Below, piece by piece: positions 1 to 11,812 of a stretch of 64,000 bases of DNA. The notes beneath the pieces are model-generated. The model was not told the origin of the DNA. It ran no database searches and was given only the letters and a program-made list of their open reading frames with translations. This DNA comes from Paenibacillus alkaliterrae (GTDB lineage: Bacteria; Bacillota; Bacilli; Paenibacillales; Paenibacillaceae): assembly GCF_021532375.1 (NCBI RefSeq), contig NZ_JAKGAP010000014.1, positions 62,001 to 126,000 of the forward strand, read 5' to 3'. The number at the start of each line of letters is the position of its first letter. Within the stretch, counting starts at the first letter, position 1. The translations under genes were made by a program, and so were the position numbers.

Positions 1-871
1 CTCTTGGCACCTTGCCCATCGTTTCCCCGCCTTCCGGGAACTGCTGCAACGCTTGCTTCAAAATTCGCAAGCTTTGGCGAATCTCCTCCATCCGAATTCG
101 ATACCTGTCATAGCAATCGCCCTTCTTACCGAGCGGAACGTCAAACTCAAATTGGTTGTATAAGCTGTAAGGCTCCGCCTTTCGTAAATCCCAATCCACG
201 CCCGTACAGCGCAGGTTCGCACCCGACAAGCCGTAATCGATCGCCGTTGCCGCATCGTACTGACCGATTCCTTTGATCCGGGCCAGAAAAATCTCGTTTC
301 CGCTGACCAAATTATCGTATTCCTGCAGCTTGTTCTCCATATACGGAATGAAATCGCGCACCTTATCCATCCAGCCCGGGGGTGCGTCCCACTTCACGCC
401 GCCAACCCGCATGTAGTTATAGGTCAACCGGGCGCCGCACAGCTCGTTGAACAAATCGATAATGATCTCCCGGTCTCGGAATGCATACAGAAACGGGCTC
501 ATCGCCCCGATATCGAGCAGATACGTCCCCCACCAGACGAGATGGCTGGCAACACGCTGAAGCTCCATGACGATCAGCCTTAGAAACTCCGCCCTAAGCG
601 GCACTTCAAGTCCCATCATCGTTTCAACCGCATGCACGAGCACGTAATTGTTCGTCATGGCCGAGACATAATCCATACGGTCCGTATAAGGAATGATTTG
701 CGTAAAATTCAAATTTTCTGCAATCTTCTCGGTGCCCCGGTGCAAATAACCCATGACCGGCGTCGCCTCGGTGATGACTTCCCCATCGAGCTTGACTACG
801 ATTCGAAATACGCCGTGCGTGCTCGGATGCTGGGGACCAACGTTTAAGAGAAGCTCTTCTGTACGGATCAA
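1..871 (-). CDS. nuoD: NADH-quinone oxidoreductase subunit D (3'-partial at window edge)
   Basis: This is the 49-kDa subunit of the peripheral arm of respiratory complex I, which lines the quinone site together with NuoB. About 290 residues are visible and the C-terminus lies outside the window. The product starts with the family hallmark GPQHPSTHGV and continues through MGYLHRGTEK and the segments LTYNYMRVGGV and SGANLRCTGVDWDLR. The start is a TTG at 871, with GGAGG inside the end of nuoC about 12 bases upstream; no nearer ATG keeps the N-terminal motif. It follows nuoC by only 7 bases, so it belongs to the nuoABCD operon. Identification is very secure; the start codon is inferred. Confidence 0.95.
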   Translation of the reverse strand, partial: MIRTEELLLNVGPQHPSTHGVFRIVVKLDGEVITEATPVMGYLHRGTEKIAENLNFTQIIPYTDRMDYVSAMTNNYVLVHAVETMMGLEVPLRAEFLRLIVMELQRVASHLVWWGTYLLDIGAMSPFLYAFRDREIIIDLFNELCGARLTYNYMRVGGVKWDAPPGWMDKVRDFIPYMENKLQEYDNLVSGNEIFLARIKGIGQYDAATAIDYGLSGANLRCTGVDWDLRKAEPYSLYNQFEFDVPLGKKGDCYDRYRIRMEEIRQSLRILKQALQQFPEGGETMGKVPR

Positions 872-878
872 GTGCTGC

Positions 879-1547
879 TTACACCTCCGAGTCTAACGGT
901 TCATAATCCTTGCGGAGCGGATGGCCGACCCAATCGTCCGGCATCATAATGCGGCGCAAATCGGGATGACCGGGAAAATCGATACCCAGCAGGTCGTAAA
1001 TTTCGCGTTCATTCCAATTGGCGGTCGCCCAGACCGGCGTCGCGGAATAGACCGAGGAGTCCTCCCGCTCCGTCTTCACCTTAACGGCGGCCTCCCGCTT
1101 GCTGCTGAGCGAAACCATATGATAAACGACTTCCATATGCGTCTCGTAATCAACGCCGGACACATTGCGCAAGTAATCAAATTGCAGCTGCTTATGCCGC
1201 TTCAGCAGCTCAGCAGCGGCGCGCCAATGAGTATTATTCACGATAACGGTCGGCATATCGCCGTTCAATTCGTTCACGTACGCATCCTCGACGGCTTCGT
1301 CCGCGACCTCCCGCTTCAGCAGCGCAATGATTGCATCCAGCTCCGGCTGCTTCGGAGAAGGCGGCTTCGGCTTGGGCGGTTCAGCTTCCGCCGCCTCAGC
1401 ATCCGCCTTCTCCTTCGCGGCCGCCCGGGCTGCTCTCGCCTCCGCCGCTGCCTTCAGCTTCGCCTCGCGCTCCGCATCTGCTGGCGGAGCGGCCTCCACC
1501 TCTTCATCCGTAAGCGCTTTCCCTTCTTCCTTCCGCTCCTCGCTCAT
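879..1547 (-). CDS. nuoC: NADH-quinone oxidoreductase subunit C
   Basis: This is the 30-kDa subunit of complex I, in the hydrophilic arm at the cytoplasmic face. The product has 222 residues. The C-terminal part carries the family signature [17 protein letters not shown] followed by HPLRKDYEP. Residues 1 to about 70 form an unusual low-complexity extension, rich in Ala, Glu and Lys and ending in a Pro-Lys run; it is probably disordered or a charged helix and is absent from the compact E. coli-type protein. The start ATG overlaps the nuoB stop by 4 bases (ATGA), a sign of translational coupling. The role is certain; the function of the extension is unknown. Confidence 0.95.
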   Translation of the reverse strand: MSEERKEEGKALTDEEVEAAPPADAEREAKLKAAAEARAARAAAKEKADAEAAEAEPPKPKPPSPKQPELDAIIALLKREVADEAVEDAYVNELNGDMPTVIVNNTHWRAAAELLKRHKQLQFDYLRNVSGVDYETHMEVVYHMVSLSSKREAAVKVKTEREDSSVYSATPVWATANWNEREIYDLLGIDFPGHPDLRRIMMPDDWVGHPLRKDYEPLDSEV

Positions 1548-2062
1548 CGGCCGGTCACCCGCTTTCCGGTCTTCGCCTCGTAGCGGATCTTTTCCTGCAG
1601 CTTATTAATACCGTAGATAAGCGCAGCCGGATTAGGGGGACAGCCTGGAATGTACACATCTACAGGCACAATTTGATCTACGCCTTTAATAACCGCGTAT
1701 GATTTAATATAGGGCCCTCCCGCCGTGGCGCAAGACCCCATTGCAATGACCCATTTCGGCTCCGGCATTTGATCATACAGCCGGCGCAGAAGCGGCCCCA
1801 TCTTCTTGGTCACCGTACCGGCCACGATCATCACGTCGGACTGACGCGGCGAGGTGCGGAACATGACGCCGAAGCGGTCCAAATCATAATGCGATGCTCC
1901 CGTCCCCATCATCTCGATGGCGCAGCAGGCGAGGCCGAAGGTTAACGGCCATAACGAGTTGCTTCTTGCCCAAGCCTTCAATTGCTCCAACGTCCCCATA
2001 AATACGTTGCGTTCCAGTTCTTTGCGTTCTTCAATCGAAATCGACTCTAGACTGAATTCCAT
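1544..2062 (-). CDS. nuoB: NADH-quinone oxidoreductase subunit B
   Basis: This subunit carries the terminal [4Fe-4S] cluster N2 that hands electrons to quinone. The product has 172 residues, a normal length. The cluster ligands are visible as the tandem Cys46-Cys47 in [10 protein letters not shown], Cys111 in [11 protein letters not shown] and Cys141 in YIPGCPPNP. The start ATG at 2062 lies inside the end of nuoA (16-base overlap) with AAGGTG just upstream, so translation is probably coupled. All ligands are intact, so the protein should be functional. Confidence 0.97.
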   Translation of the reverse strand: MEFSLESISIEERKELERNVFMGTLEQLKAWARSNSLWPLTFGLACCAIEMMGTGASHYDLDRFGVMFRTSPRQSDVMIVAGTVTKKMGPLLRRLYDQMPEPKWVIAMGSCATAGGPYIKSYAVIKGVDQIVPVDVYIPGCPPNPAALIYGINKLQEKIRYEAKTGKRVTGR

Positions 2063-2418
2063 TTGAGCACCTTCTTCTTCCAGGCATATAGAAGACCAAT
2101 AAGCAGCATCCCCGCAAAGATCAGCATCTCAACGAGCACAAATAAGCCGAGCTTATTGTACGCAACGGCCCACGGATATAAGAAAACGGTTTCTACATCA
2201 AAGATAACGAACATTAACGCAAACAAATAATACCGGATATTAAAACGGACCTGTCCTTCACCTATCGGCTCATTGCCGCTCTCATAAGTGGTCTGCTTGA
2301 GCTCTGTCGGCTTATTCGGCCTGAGCAATCGCCCAACCGTCAATGCAATAACCGGCAGCAGGATGCCAAGCACGATAAAAATAGCCACGACGACATAGTT
2401 ATTGGCGTAGTTTTCCAC
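2047..2418 (-). CDS. nuoA: NADH-quinone oxidoreductase subunit A
   Basis: This is a small membrane subunit of complex I (123 residues, three hydrophobic segments). The conserved loop reads [20 protein letters not shown], followed by [15 protein letters not shown], whose acidic residues are typical of NuoA. The frame is open further upstream, but the GTG at 2418 is the best start: GGAGG lies 7 bases before it and the product then begins [11 protein letters not shown], the usual place for this family. It is the first gene of the visible nuo operon, behind a plausible promoter at 2482-2510. Confidence 0.93.
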   Translation of the reverse strand: MENYANNYVVVAIFIVLGILLPVIALTVGRLLRPNKPTELKQTTYESGNEPIGEGQVRFNIRYYLFALMFVIFDVETVFLYPWAVAYNKLGLFVLVEMLIFAGMLLIGLLYAWKKKVLKWNSV

Positions 2419-2481
2419 ACAATCGCCTCCGTCAATTGGATTGGTACGAATCAATGGCGCTTGGTCAATTTTTTCCTCACA

Positions 2482-2510
2482 ATTATAACAAATGCTACCA
2501 CTGCCGTCTA
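2482..2510 (-). promoter_or_regulatory. Sigma-A-type promoter for the nuo operon
   Basis: Read on the minus strand there is TAGACG (2510-2505), a 17-base spacer and a perfect TATAAT (2487-2482), about 65 bases before the nuoA GTG. The -10 box is ideal; the -35 box matches four of six bases. Confidence 0.5.
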
Positions 2511-2538
2511 TGTCGGAGTTCAGACGCTTAGCTGACAG

Positions 2539-4602
2539 CTATCCTCTCTTCTTGCTGCTTGCTTGATGCATAAGCCACATGAAATACGGCGCTCCTATTA
2601 AAGCCGCTACCAGCCCGGAAGGAATTTCTTTAGGCGCAAACAACGAGCGTCCGATCAAATCGGCCAGTACGAGCAGCAGCGCTCCCAGCAATGCGGACAG
2701 CGGGACGAGCTTCCGATAATGCGGACCTACGAGCATTCTCGTCATATGAGGCGCGATAAGCCCCACGAAACCGATCGACCCGACAACGGATACCGCGGCA
2801 GCAGCAAGCGCGACGCCGAGCCCTCCTATCCATAACCTTGTGCGGTCAACCTTCAGCCCCAGATTCGTAACGGTCGCATCCGCAAACTGCAGTACGTCGA
2901 TCCGCCGCGCTAGATACCAGGCAATCGGCAGCAATATAATCGGCCAGTAAACCAGCTGCCGGAAATCATCCCAAGTCCGCGCGTAAGTCGTGCCTGCGAG
3001 CCAAACAAGCGCCGTTGCCACCGTCATTTTCATCCGAATCACAAGTATTTGCACGATCGCGCCGCCTACCGCAGACACGCCGAGCCCAAGCAGAGCGACG
3101 ACGGCGGGCTGAAAGCCGCTTTTCCTCCCCAGCCAGAACACGATGGCCGACACCAGCACCGCTCCGATAAAGGCGCCTGCCGGCAGCCACTGTACCGATA
3201 AGCCGGTAAATACCGCCATAATTAGCATAGCGCCAACGCTGGCCCCCGCCGTTACACCGATCACGGAAGGATCCGCGAGCGGGTTGCGGACGACGCCTTG
3301 CAGCAGCAAGCCGCTCACCGCAAGCGCAGCACCGGCTAGTGCGGCAACAAGCGTACGCGGCAAACGCATGTCCAGCACCATCCGTTTGACATTCGCTTCG
3401 CCATCGCCGAATAAGGCCGCCATTACATCTCCAATCGGAAGCCGAAGGCTGCCGAAGGCTAAGCTGACAATAATTCCGATGAGCAATAGAACCAGCGCTC
3501 CCGTTACCAAAACCGGATAAGGAACCTTAGATAAGGTATTTGAGGAGGCGGAGGACATTTGCGGCGTCCCTTCACGCCTTGCTTTCACCGTTCGCAGCAC
3601 AAGCCAGATAAGCCAAGGCCCGCCGATTAATGCCGTAACCGCGCCTGCAGGCAGCGCTCCAAGCGAGCTCTTGAGTTGCATCGCCAAGATATCGGCAGCT
3701 ATAACGATGACCGAGCCATATATGAACGAGGTCGGCAGCAGCGCAATATGCCGCTTCGCGCCCAGCATCCGCATCAAATGCGGCGCAATAAGGCCAACAA
3801 AACCGATAGGCCCGACTACGCTGACCGCTGCCGCCGCCAGAAGCACCGCGATGGCTAACCCCGCAATTCTGAGCTGCCATGCTTTCTGACCGAGCGAGGT
3901 AACCGTCTCTTCATCCATCTCCATCAGGTCCCACTTGCCGGACAGCAGGCAAGCAGCGAGCAAGCCGCCAACAATCCATGGCCAGGCATGGGCGACGCCG
4001 TCCCAGCCATTTTGAGCGAGCGAGCCCGAGCCCCACACGAACAATCCCATTGTCTCCTGCTCGAAGAACAATTGAATGGCGGCCACGAAGGAGCTAAGCG
4101 CCATCGTCACGATCATGCCCGATAATGCGAGCCGTACCGGAGAAGCCTTCGCTCCGCCAGCCATCGTAAAGGCAAGCATAGCCGCTAAGGCACCCCCGAG
4201 ACATGTTAGAATAAGCGGATATTGTTTGGCCAGAACAGGTGCGAAGACCGTACAAACCGTCAATGCAAAAAAAGCGCCGGCATTTATGCCTAAGGTGGCG
4301 GCAGAAGCAAGCGGATTGCGGGTCGCATTCTGCAGGAGCGCCCCCGCTACGGCTAGAGCGCCGCCGACCAGGATGCCAATAACCGTTCTCGGCAGCCTGA
4401 GCGAGTATAAAATTTGATGCTCCATCACTTGATTGGAGGAAAACAAAGCATTAATTACCGTGCTTAACGGAAGATCGGCTTCTCCCTGCGTAAGATGAAC
4501 CGCTGAAAGTACAATAAGCAGAAGGAGCCCCGCTGCCGATAACAGCAGAGGGCTCTTCATGGTTTGTTTTTCTTTCACGATATGAAGCTTCGCTGCCGTC
4601 AT
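2539..4602 (-). CDS. Iron-siderophore ABC transporter permease, fused double FecCD (FhuB-like)
   Basis: This integral membrane permease is expected to pass ferric siderophores through the cytoplasmic membrane. The product (687 residues) is a head-to-tail fusion of two FecCD halves, about 1-340 and 360-687. Each half repeats the same motifs: LRLPRT near the start, then NPLASAATLGINAGA or NPLADPSVIGVTAGA, and VVGPIGFVGLIAPHLMRML or VVGSIGFVGLIAPHMTRML. E. coli FhuB is fused in the same way, while many Bacillus systems use two genes. The ATG overlaps the stop of the binding-protein gene by 4 bases. No ATPase gene follows, so a shared ATPase encoded elsewhere must energise it. The exact siderophore cannot be read from the sequence. 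Confidence 0.9.
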   Translation of the reverse strand: MTAAKLHIVKEKQTMKSPLLLSAAGLLLLIVLSAVHLTQGEADLPLSTVINALFSSNQVMEHQILYSLRLPRTVIGILVGGALAVAGALLQNATRNPLASAATLGINAGAFFALTVCTVFAPVLAKQYPLILTCLGGALAAMLAFTMAGGAKASPVRLALSGMIVTMALSSFVAAIQLFFEQETMGLFVWGSGSLAQNGWDGVAHAWPWIVGGLLAACLLSGKWDLMEMDEETVTSLGQKAWQLRIAGLAIAVLLAAAAVSVVGPIGFVGLIAPHLMRMLGAKRHIALLPTSFIYGSVIVIAADILAMQLKSSLGALPAGAVTALIGGPWLIWLVLRTVKARREGTPQMSSASSNTLSKVPYPVLVTGALVLLLIGIIVSLAFGSLRLPIGDVMAALFGDGEANVKRMVLDMRLPRTLVAALAGAALAVSGLLLQGVVRNPLADPSVIGVTAGASVGAMLIMAVFTGLSVQWLPAGAFIGAVLVSAIVFWLGRKSGFQPAVVALLGLGVSAVGGAIVQILVIRMKMTVATALVWLAGTTYARTWDDFRQLVYWPIILLPIAWYLARRIDVLQFADATVTNLGLKVDRTRLWIGGLGVALAAAAVSVVGSIGFVGLIAPHMTRMLVGPHYRKLVPLSALLGALLLVLADLIGRSLFAPKEIPSGLVAALIGAPYFMWLMHQASSKKRG

Positions 4603-5642
4603 TTAGCGAGCAGTTCAGTTACTTTGTTCGCAAGCAGCTCTGCCGACTTTGGACCGCCGAAAGGCCAAATGCCTGCTAGATCGTACAGACGGTTTTCTTT
4701 GACGAATTGAAGCTCGTTATACACCTTGTTCTTCGGCAGCATATCGCTGAATACAGGATCAGTCGGACTCACCGTATAAAGCAGGCTTGCCTGCTGAGTT
4801 TTCGTCAGTGCTTCCAGCGTCGTTTGCGTGTAGCCATACATTTGGAAAGCTGAGTCTTGGTGCGCATTTTTCAAGCCGATTTTAGCTAGAATTGCCATAG
4901 CCATCGAGTTATCCGTGAATAAGCGGAAATCAACGACACCGTCCGTGCTCCAAGCCTGCGTCATAACAACCTCATGCCCCTCTTTACCTGCTGCGCTCAG
5001 CTTCCCTTTCGCATCGTCGTAGACGGCTTGCAGATCAGCCAGCACCTTCTCGCCTTCATCTTTCTTATTCAAGGCATCCGCGATCGCACGGAACGTTTCT
5101 TCCATTTCCGAATATTGATCGAGGCCGCCTTCTTCCGGATACGGATTAAAAATCAACGTTGGCGCGATCGCATTCAGCTGGTCATAGATTGCCTCGTGAC
5201 GGAACTTAACGCCGATGATCAGATCCGGAGCAAGGCTCGTAATCGTTTCGATACTCGGCTCTTGACGCGTTCCGAGCTCTACGACAGCAGCGTCAAGCTT
5301 TTCTTCCAGAAAGCCGTACCATACATTGTAGTTTTCAATATCGGTCACGCCGGCCGGCTGCACGCCAAGTGCAAGCAGATCCTCGGCATAGGTCCACTCC
5401 AGAACGACGATCTTCTTCGGTGTACCCGTGATTTCCGCCTCGCCCATGGCATGCTTAATCATGCGGCTCGCTTCCTCGCCAGTCCCATTGCTTTCGCCGC
5501 CGGCATTATTCGTTTGCCCAGCATTCGCTGTACCTTGATTGTTTGTGTTCGTGTTGTTGCCTTCATTTGTTGTACCGCCGCATGCAGCCAGGAATACAAC
5601 CATGACCGCAAGCAAGATGGTAATTAATTTCGAACGTTTCAT
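4599..5642 (-). CDS. Iron-siderophore ABC transporter substrate-binding lipoprotein
   Basis: This is the extracellular lipid-anchored receptor of the siderophore importer. From the ATG at 5642 the product has 347 residues. It starts MKRSKLITILL and reaches a lipobox (LAAC, Cys about residue 21), followed by a low-complexity Asn/Gly/Thr linker. The mature part is a periplasmic-binding-protein type III fold: KKIVVLEWTYAEDLLALGV, then SIETITSLAPDLIIG, both typical of FepB/FhuD-like proteins. The frame is open 11 codons further upstream, but only the 5642 start puts the signal peptide at the N-terminus. It is first in a two-gene operon with the fused permease, behind a Fur-box promoter. Confidence 0.9.
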   Translation of the reverse strand: MKRSKLITILLAVMVVFLAACGGTTNEGNNTNTNNQGTANAGQTNNAGGESNGTGEEASRMIKHAMGEAEITGTPKKIVVLEWTYAEDLLALGVQPAGVTDIENYNVWYGFLEEKLDAAVVELGTRQEPSIETITSLAPDLIIGVKFRHEAIYDQLNAIAPTLIFNPYPEEGGLDQYSEMEETFRAIADALNKKDEGEKVLADLQAVYDDAKGKLSAAGKEGHEVVMTQAWSTDGVVDFRLFTDNSMAMAILAKIGLKNAHQDSAFQMYGYTQTTLEALTKTQQASLLYTVSPTDPVFSDMLPKNKVYNELQFVKENRLYDLAGIWPFGGPKSAELLANKVTELLAK

Positions 5643-5688
5643 TTCTCCAAACCCCCATATGATAATCTTTCTCACTTAATCTTTCTCT

Positions 5689-5717
5689 ATGATAGGAATT
5701 ATCATTATCATTGTCAA
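5689..5717 (-). promoter_or_regulatory. Sigma-A promoter with embedded Fur box
   Basis: The minus strand has TTGACA (5717-5712), exactly 17 bases, then TATCAT (5694-5689). The spacer reads ATGATAATGATAATTCC, tandem GATAAT-like hexamers that match the core of the Fur box. A Fur dimer bound here would cover the spacer and block RNA polymerase, giving iron repression of the siderophore uptake genes. Confidence 0.8.
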
Positions 5718-5731
5718 TGGATAATATATGT

Positions 5732-5769
5732 AAAAAGCACCATTCTCACGATATTCGCGAGAATGGTGC
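5732..5769 (-). terminator. Rho-independent terminator of the atp operon
   Basis: There is an 11-bp perfect stem, GCACCATTCTC (5737-5747) with GAGAATGGTGC (5759-5769). On the minus strand TTTTT follows immediately, 14 bases past the atpC stop. Confidence 0.88.
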
Positions 5770-5782
5770 CTACAGGTAAACC

Positions 5783-6181
5783 CTATTTCTGTTTCGTATT
5801 CAGACGATTCATGGCACGCTGCAGAGCAAGCTCCGCGCGGCGGTAATCAACCTCGTCACGCTTCGCGGCCAGACGCTGCTGGGCACGCTGCTTAGCGGCT
5901 TCCGCTCGCTCAACATTAATGTCGGTCGCAAGCTCCGCGCTCTCGGCAAGAATAACGATCTTATCCTTGCGTACTTCGATGAAGCCGCCGTTTACCGCTA
6001 CGATATCTACTTTTCCGTTGCGTTTGATGGTAACCGGAGCAATGCGCAGCGGAGTTACGAGCGGAATATGGTTCGGCAATATGCCGAGCTCACCTTCAAC
6101 GCCTGTAACGCTAACCATGTTCGCAGTCTCCGCGTATACTTTACGCTCAGGAGTTACGATTTCTACCAAAAAGGTACTCAT
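5783..6181 (-). CDS. atpC: F1F0 ATP synthase subunit epsilon
   Basis: This is the epsilon subunit of the central stalk, which couples rotation to catalysis and can inhibit ATP hydrolysis. The product has 132 residues with the usual N-terminal beta-sandwich (VEIVTPERKVY, VTGVEGELGILPNHIPLVTPL) and a C-terminal helical hairpin rich in Ala, Arg and Glu (from about residue 90). It is the last gene of the atp operon, 21 bases after atpD, and is followed by a strong terminator. Confidence 0.97.
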   Translation of the reverse strand: MSTFLVEIVTPERKVYAETANMVSVTGVEGELGILPNHIPLVTPLRIAPVTIKRNGKVDIVAVNGGFIEVRKDKIVILAESAELATDINVERAEAAKQRAQQRLAAKRDEVDYRRAELALQRAMNRLNTKQK

Positions 6182-6202
6182 GTGGATTCCTCCCGCCTTT
6201 CG

Positions 6203-7648
<1,446 letters not shown>

Positions 7649-7687
7649 TCAGCTTATCACAAGCGCCTAGCCCTTGCAGTTTATAGG

Positions 7688-8548
7688 TTACGATTGGGCG
7701 TTTGCCCCTGCAACGATTTCGGAAATTTCCTGTGTAATCGCCGCTTGACGCGCTCTATTGTAAGTGAGCGTCAATTGGTTGATGATCTTCGAAGCATTTT
7801 TCGTTGCGCTTCCCATGGCAGTCATACGTGCTCCGAACTCACTTGCTTTACCGTCTAGAACTGCGCTGTAAATGAGCGTTTCCGCATATTTTGGAAGCAG
7901 TACTTCAAGCACGCCCTCCGGAGACGGCTCGTATTCGTACGATGTGACAGACGCCTTTCCGCCCACTTCTTCAAGCGGCAATAAACGCAGTGCTGTCGGC
8001 ACTTGAGTAATTGCATTTACGAACTCGTTATAGTACAAGTAAAGCTCATCATAAGCGCCTTCAGAGAACTTCTTAACCGCAGAATAAGCAACCGATTTAA
8101 TATCAGCGAATGTAGGAGCATCCGGCAAGCCAGTCACTTCCTCAACGATCGGCATGTTGCGGCGGCGGAAATAATCGCGGCCCTTCCGTCCGATAACGAA
8201 CAGCACGTAATCATCACTCGACTTATGCTTTTCACGAATCGTTTGCGTTACTTTACGAAGAATGTTCGCGTTGTAGCCGCCTGCAAGACCGCGATCGGAA
8301 GTAATAACGAGATAACCCGTCTTCTTCACCGGACGCGTCTCCAGCATCGGATGCTTCACATCCTTTGTGCCGGATGCGATGCTTGCTACAACTTCCTTCA
8401 GCTTCTCTGCGTATGGACGCGCTGCTTGCGCTGCTTCCTGCGCTTTTCTTAAGCGGGAAGCGGCAACCATCTCCATTGCTTTTGTGATCTGCTTCGTATT
8501 TTGTTTACTCTTGATTTCGCGTTTAATATCGCGCATACCTTTTGCCAT
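7688..8548 (-). CDS. atpG: F1F0 ATP synthase subunit gamma
   Basis: This is the rotating central shaft of F1. The product has 286 residues. The N-terminal helix MRDIKREIKSKQNTKQITKA and the C-terminal helix with LTLTYNRARQAAITQEISEI form the coiled coil inside the alpha3beta3 ring. Conserved TSDRGLAGGYN and FGARMTAMGSAT are present. Its distance from atpA is unusual: 287 bases of structured non-coding DNA instead of a short gap. Confidence 0.97.
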   Translation of the reverse strand: MAKGMRDIKREIKSKQNTKQITKAMEMVAASRLRKAQEAAQAARPYAEKLKEVVASIASGTKDVKHPMLETRPVKKTGYLVITSDRGLAGGYNANILRKVTQTIREKHKSSDDYVLFVIGRKGRDYFRRRNMPIVEEVTGLPDAPTFADIKSVAYSAVKKFSEGAYDELYLYYNEFVNAITQVPTALRLLPLEEVGGKASVTSYEYEPSPEGVLEVLLPKYAETLIYSAVLDGKASEFGARMTAMGSATKNASKIINQLTLTYNRARQAAITQEISEIVAGANAQS

Positions 8549-8610
8549 TTGGTTTCACCCGCCTTTGTTGCGTTCCAGCTTGCTGTAGCTTAATTTAAGG
8601 CATGGACTGC

Positions 8611-8725
8611 GAGAATGGCTATTGCCTGCGGCCGCTGTTGAAGTTGAATTTTTTACGATTAGATTATAAGGGTAATATTCAACTTCAAAAAGCGGCTCGT
8701 AAACTCTCCGGCAACAGCCTTTCTC
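8611..8725. repeat. Long imperfect inverted repeat between atpA and atpG
   Basis: The left arm (8611-8649) and right arm (8677-8725) can pair in two blocks. The outer block is GAGAATGGCTATTGCC against GAGAAAGGCTGTTGCC, 14 of 16. The inner block is GCCGCT-GTTGAAGTTGAAT against GCCGCTTTTTGAAGTTGAAT. An asymmetric internal loop separates them, and the apical loop (8650-8676) is AT-rich. No T-run follows on the minus strand, so it does not look like a terminator. It could be an mRNA processing or stability element inside the atp transcript, or a short palindromic insertion. Confidence 0.75.
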
Positions 8726-8791
8726 TCCGTCCACACTTCAATGGAAGCTAGGTGCAGAGCTGTTCACGCCTGGTGTTGGTAGGAGCAGGGT

Positions 8792-8825
8792 GCCTAAGCT
8801 CGGAGTTGATTGAACTCGCTTAGGC
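8792..8825. other. Hairpin immediately downstream of atpA
   Basis: GCCTAAGC (8792-8799) pairs with GCTTAGGC (8818-8825). An inner stem GAGTT/AACTC (8803-8807 with 8813-8817) closes a 5-base loop, leaving a 3-base bulge. It lies 10 bases past the atpA stop with no following T-run, so it may protect an upstream mRNA 3' end rather than terminate transcription. Confidence 0.6.
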
Positions 8826-8835
8826 GCATATTAAA

Positions 8836-10365
<1,530 letters not shown>

Positions 10366-10375
10366 CTACAGTGCA

Positions 10376-10915
10376 TTAGATTTTAAACGATTTTTGTAAA
10401 CGATCCAGCTTGCCGGACAAGCTTCCGTCATACAGACGGTCGCCGATGCGCACTTGTACGCCGCCTAGCAATGAAGCGTTAACGACTTGCTGCGCGATAA
10501 TCGTTTTGCCGATCATTTGTCCGAATTGAGCTGCTACACCGGCAAGCTCCTCCTCAGACAGCGCTTTGGCGGAATAAACCGTCGCATGCGCTTGACCAAG
10601 CGTTTCTCCCGCTATTCTCGTGAAGGCTTCGTAAACTTCGCTGATCACGCCATGACGCCTGCGGGTAATAAGCAGTTCTACCGTATTTAACACGAGCACG
10701 GAAACTTGATCGCCGAATGCCGATTTCAGCAATTCGACTTTTTTGCTCGGATCGATGCTTGGCAGGGACAGAAACTTCTGAATGTCTTGGTCCCGTTCCA
10801 GTGTTTGAGCGATCAGCTTCAGCTGAGCCTCAACCTCGGCAACAGCCTGCTCCTGCGAAGCAAGCTCAAACAACGCTTTAGCGTAGCGCTTCGCTACGAC
10901 CGTATCGCGGCTCAT
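10376..10915 (-). CDS. atpH: F1F0 ATP synthase subunit delta
   Basis: This peripheral-stalk subunit joins the b subunits to the top of F1. The product has 179 residues. It begins DTVVAKRYAKALFELA, the conserved N-terminal helix, and ends with the conserved stretch VNASLLGGVQVRIGDRLYDG followed by SGKLDRLQ. The start overlaps the atpF stop by 4 bases. Confidence 0.96.
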   Translation of the reverse strand: MSRDTVVAKRYAKALFELASQEQAVAEVEAQLKLIAQTLERDQDIQKFLSLPSIDPSKKVELLKSAFGDQVSVLVLNTVELLITRRRHGVISEVYEAFTRIAGETLGQAHATVYSAKALSEEELAGVAAQFGQMIGKTIIAQQVVNASLLGGVQVRIGDRLYDGSLSGKLDRLQKSFKI

Positions 10916-11403
10916 TTGCTTCCAACTTCTTTCAGGTATTGATCAACAAGCTGCTCTTGAGCCTTCTCGTCAACCTGCTTCTCGATAATCTTCGAAGCAA
11001 TTTGGACCGAAATATTGCCGACCTCTGTACGGAGAGCTGAGATTGCTTTGTTCTTCTCAGTCTCAATGTCCTTGACAGCGTCGTCCTTCAGACGCGTTGC
11101 TTCACTCTTAGCCGATTGAACGATGTCATCCGCTTGCTTCGTGCTTGTCGTTCTCGCTTGCTCAATGATTTCGTAAGCTTCTCTGCGAGCTTGCTCGAGT
11201 GCAGCCTTCTGCTCCGACATAGCCTGCTCAGCTTGCTTACGGCTGGATTCCGCCGTATTCATTTGCTCGAGCACCAGTTGTCTACGCTTCTCCATCACGC
11301 CAAACAGCGGTCCGAATGCCCATTTATTCAAACCCCAGTATAAAAGCAGGAATGCAAGGATCGTAATCAGGGTCGATGTCCACAAAAAATCCATAGCTGC
11401 CAC
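10912..11403 (-). CDS. atpF: F1F0 ATP synthase subunit b
   Basis: This is the membrane-anchored stator. The product has 163 residues: one N-terminal membrane helix (about 8-26, LITILAFLLLYWGLNKW) followed by a long charged helix with heptad-like Ala, Glu, Lys and Gln pattern that forms the coiled coil of the peripheral stalk. It overlaps atpH by 4 bases and lies 83 bases downstream of atpE. Confidence 0.95.
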   Translation of the reverse strand: MAAMDFLWTSTLITILAFLLLYWGLNKWAFGPLFGVMEKRRQLVLEQMNTAESSRKQAEQAMSEQKAALEQARREAYEIIEQARTTSTKQADDIVQSAKSEATRLKDDAVKDIETEKNKAISALRTEVGNISVQIASKIIEKQVDEKAQEQLVDQYLKEVGSK

Positions 11404-11486
11404 TCCTTTCTTGACCGAATATGACTTTTAATCAAAACAAAGGCGAAGAGGGCTAGGCCTTCCCCGCCAATCGTGTATATTGCCTA

Positions 11487-11720
<234 letters not shown>

Positions 11721-11812
11721 TCATTGTTTTTTGGTGTTATCTATTCGTTCTAGCTCCAAATCAACGTGATAATGCCCATGCCGTCGAGCCGGAGGTAAAG
11801 CGTACCTTCATT

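Noticed and set aside
2419-2454. Upstream TTG start for nuoA at 2454
   Set aside because: It would add 12 residues without a ribosome-binding site and ahead of the conserved N-terminus; the GTG at 2418 has GGAGG at ideal spacing.
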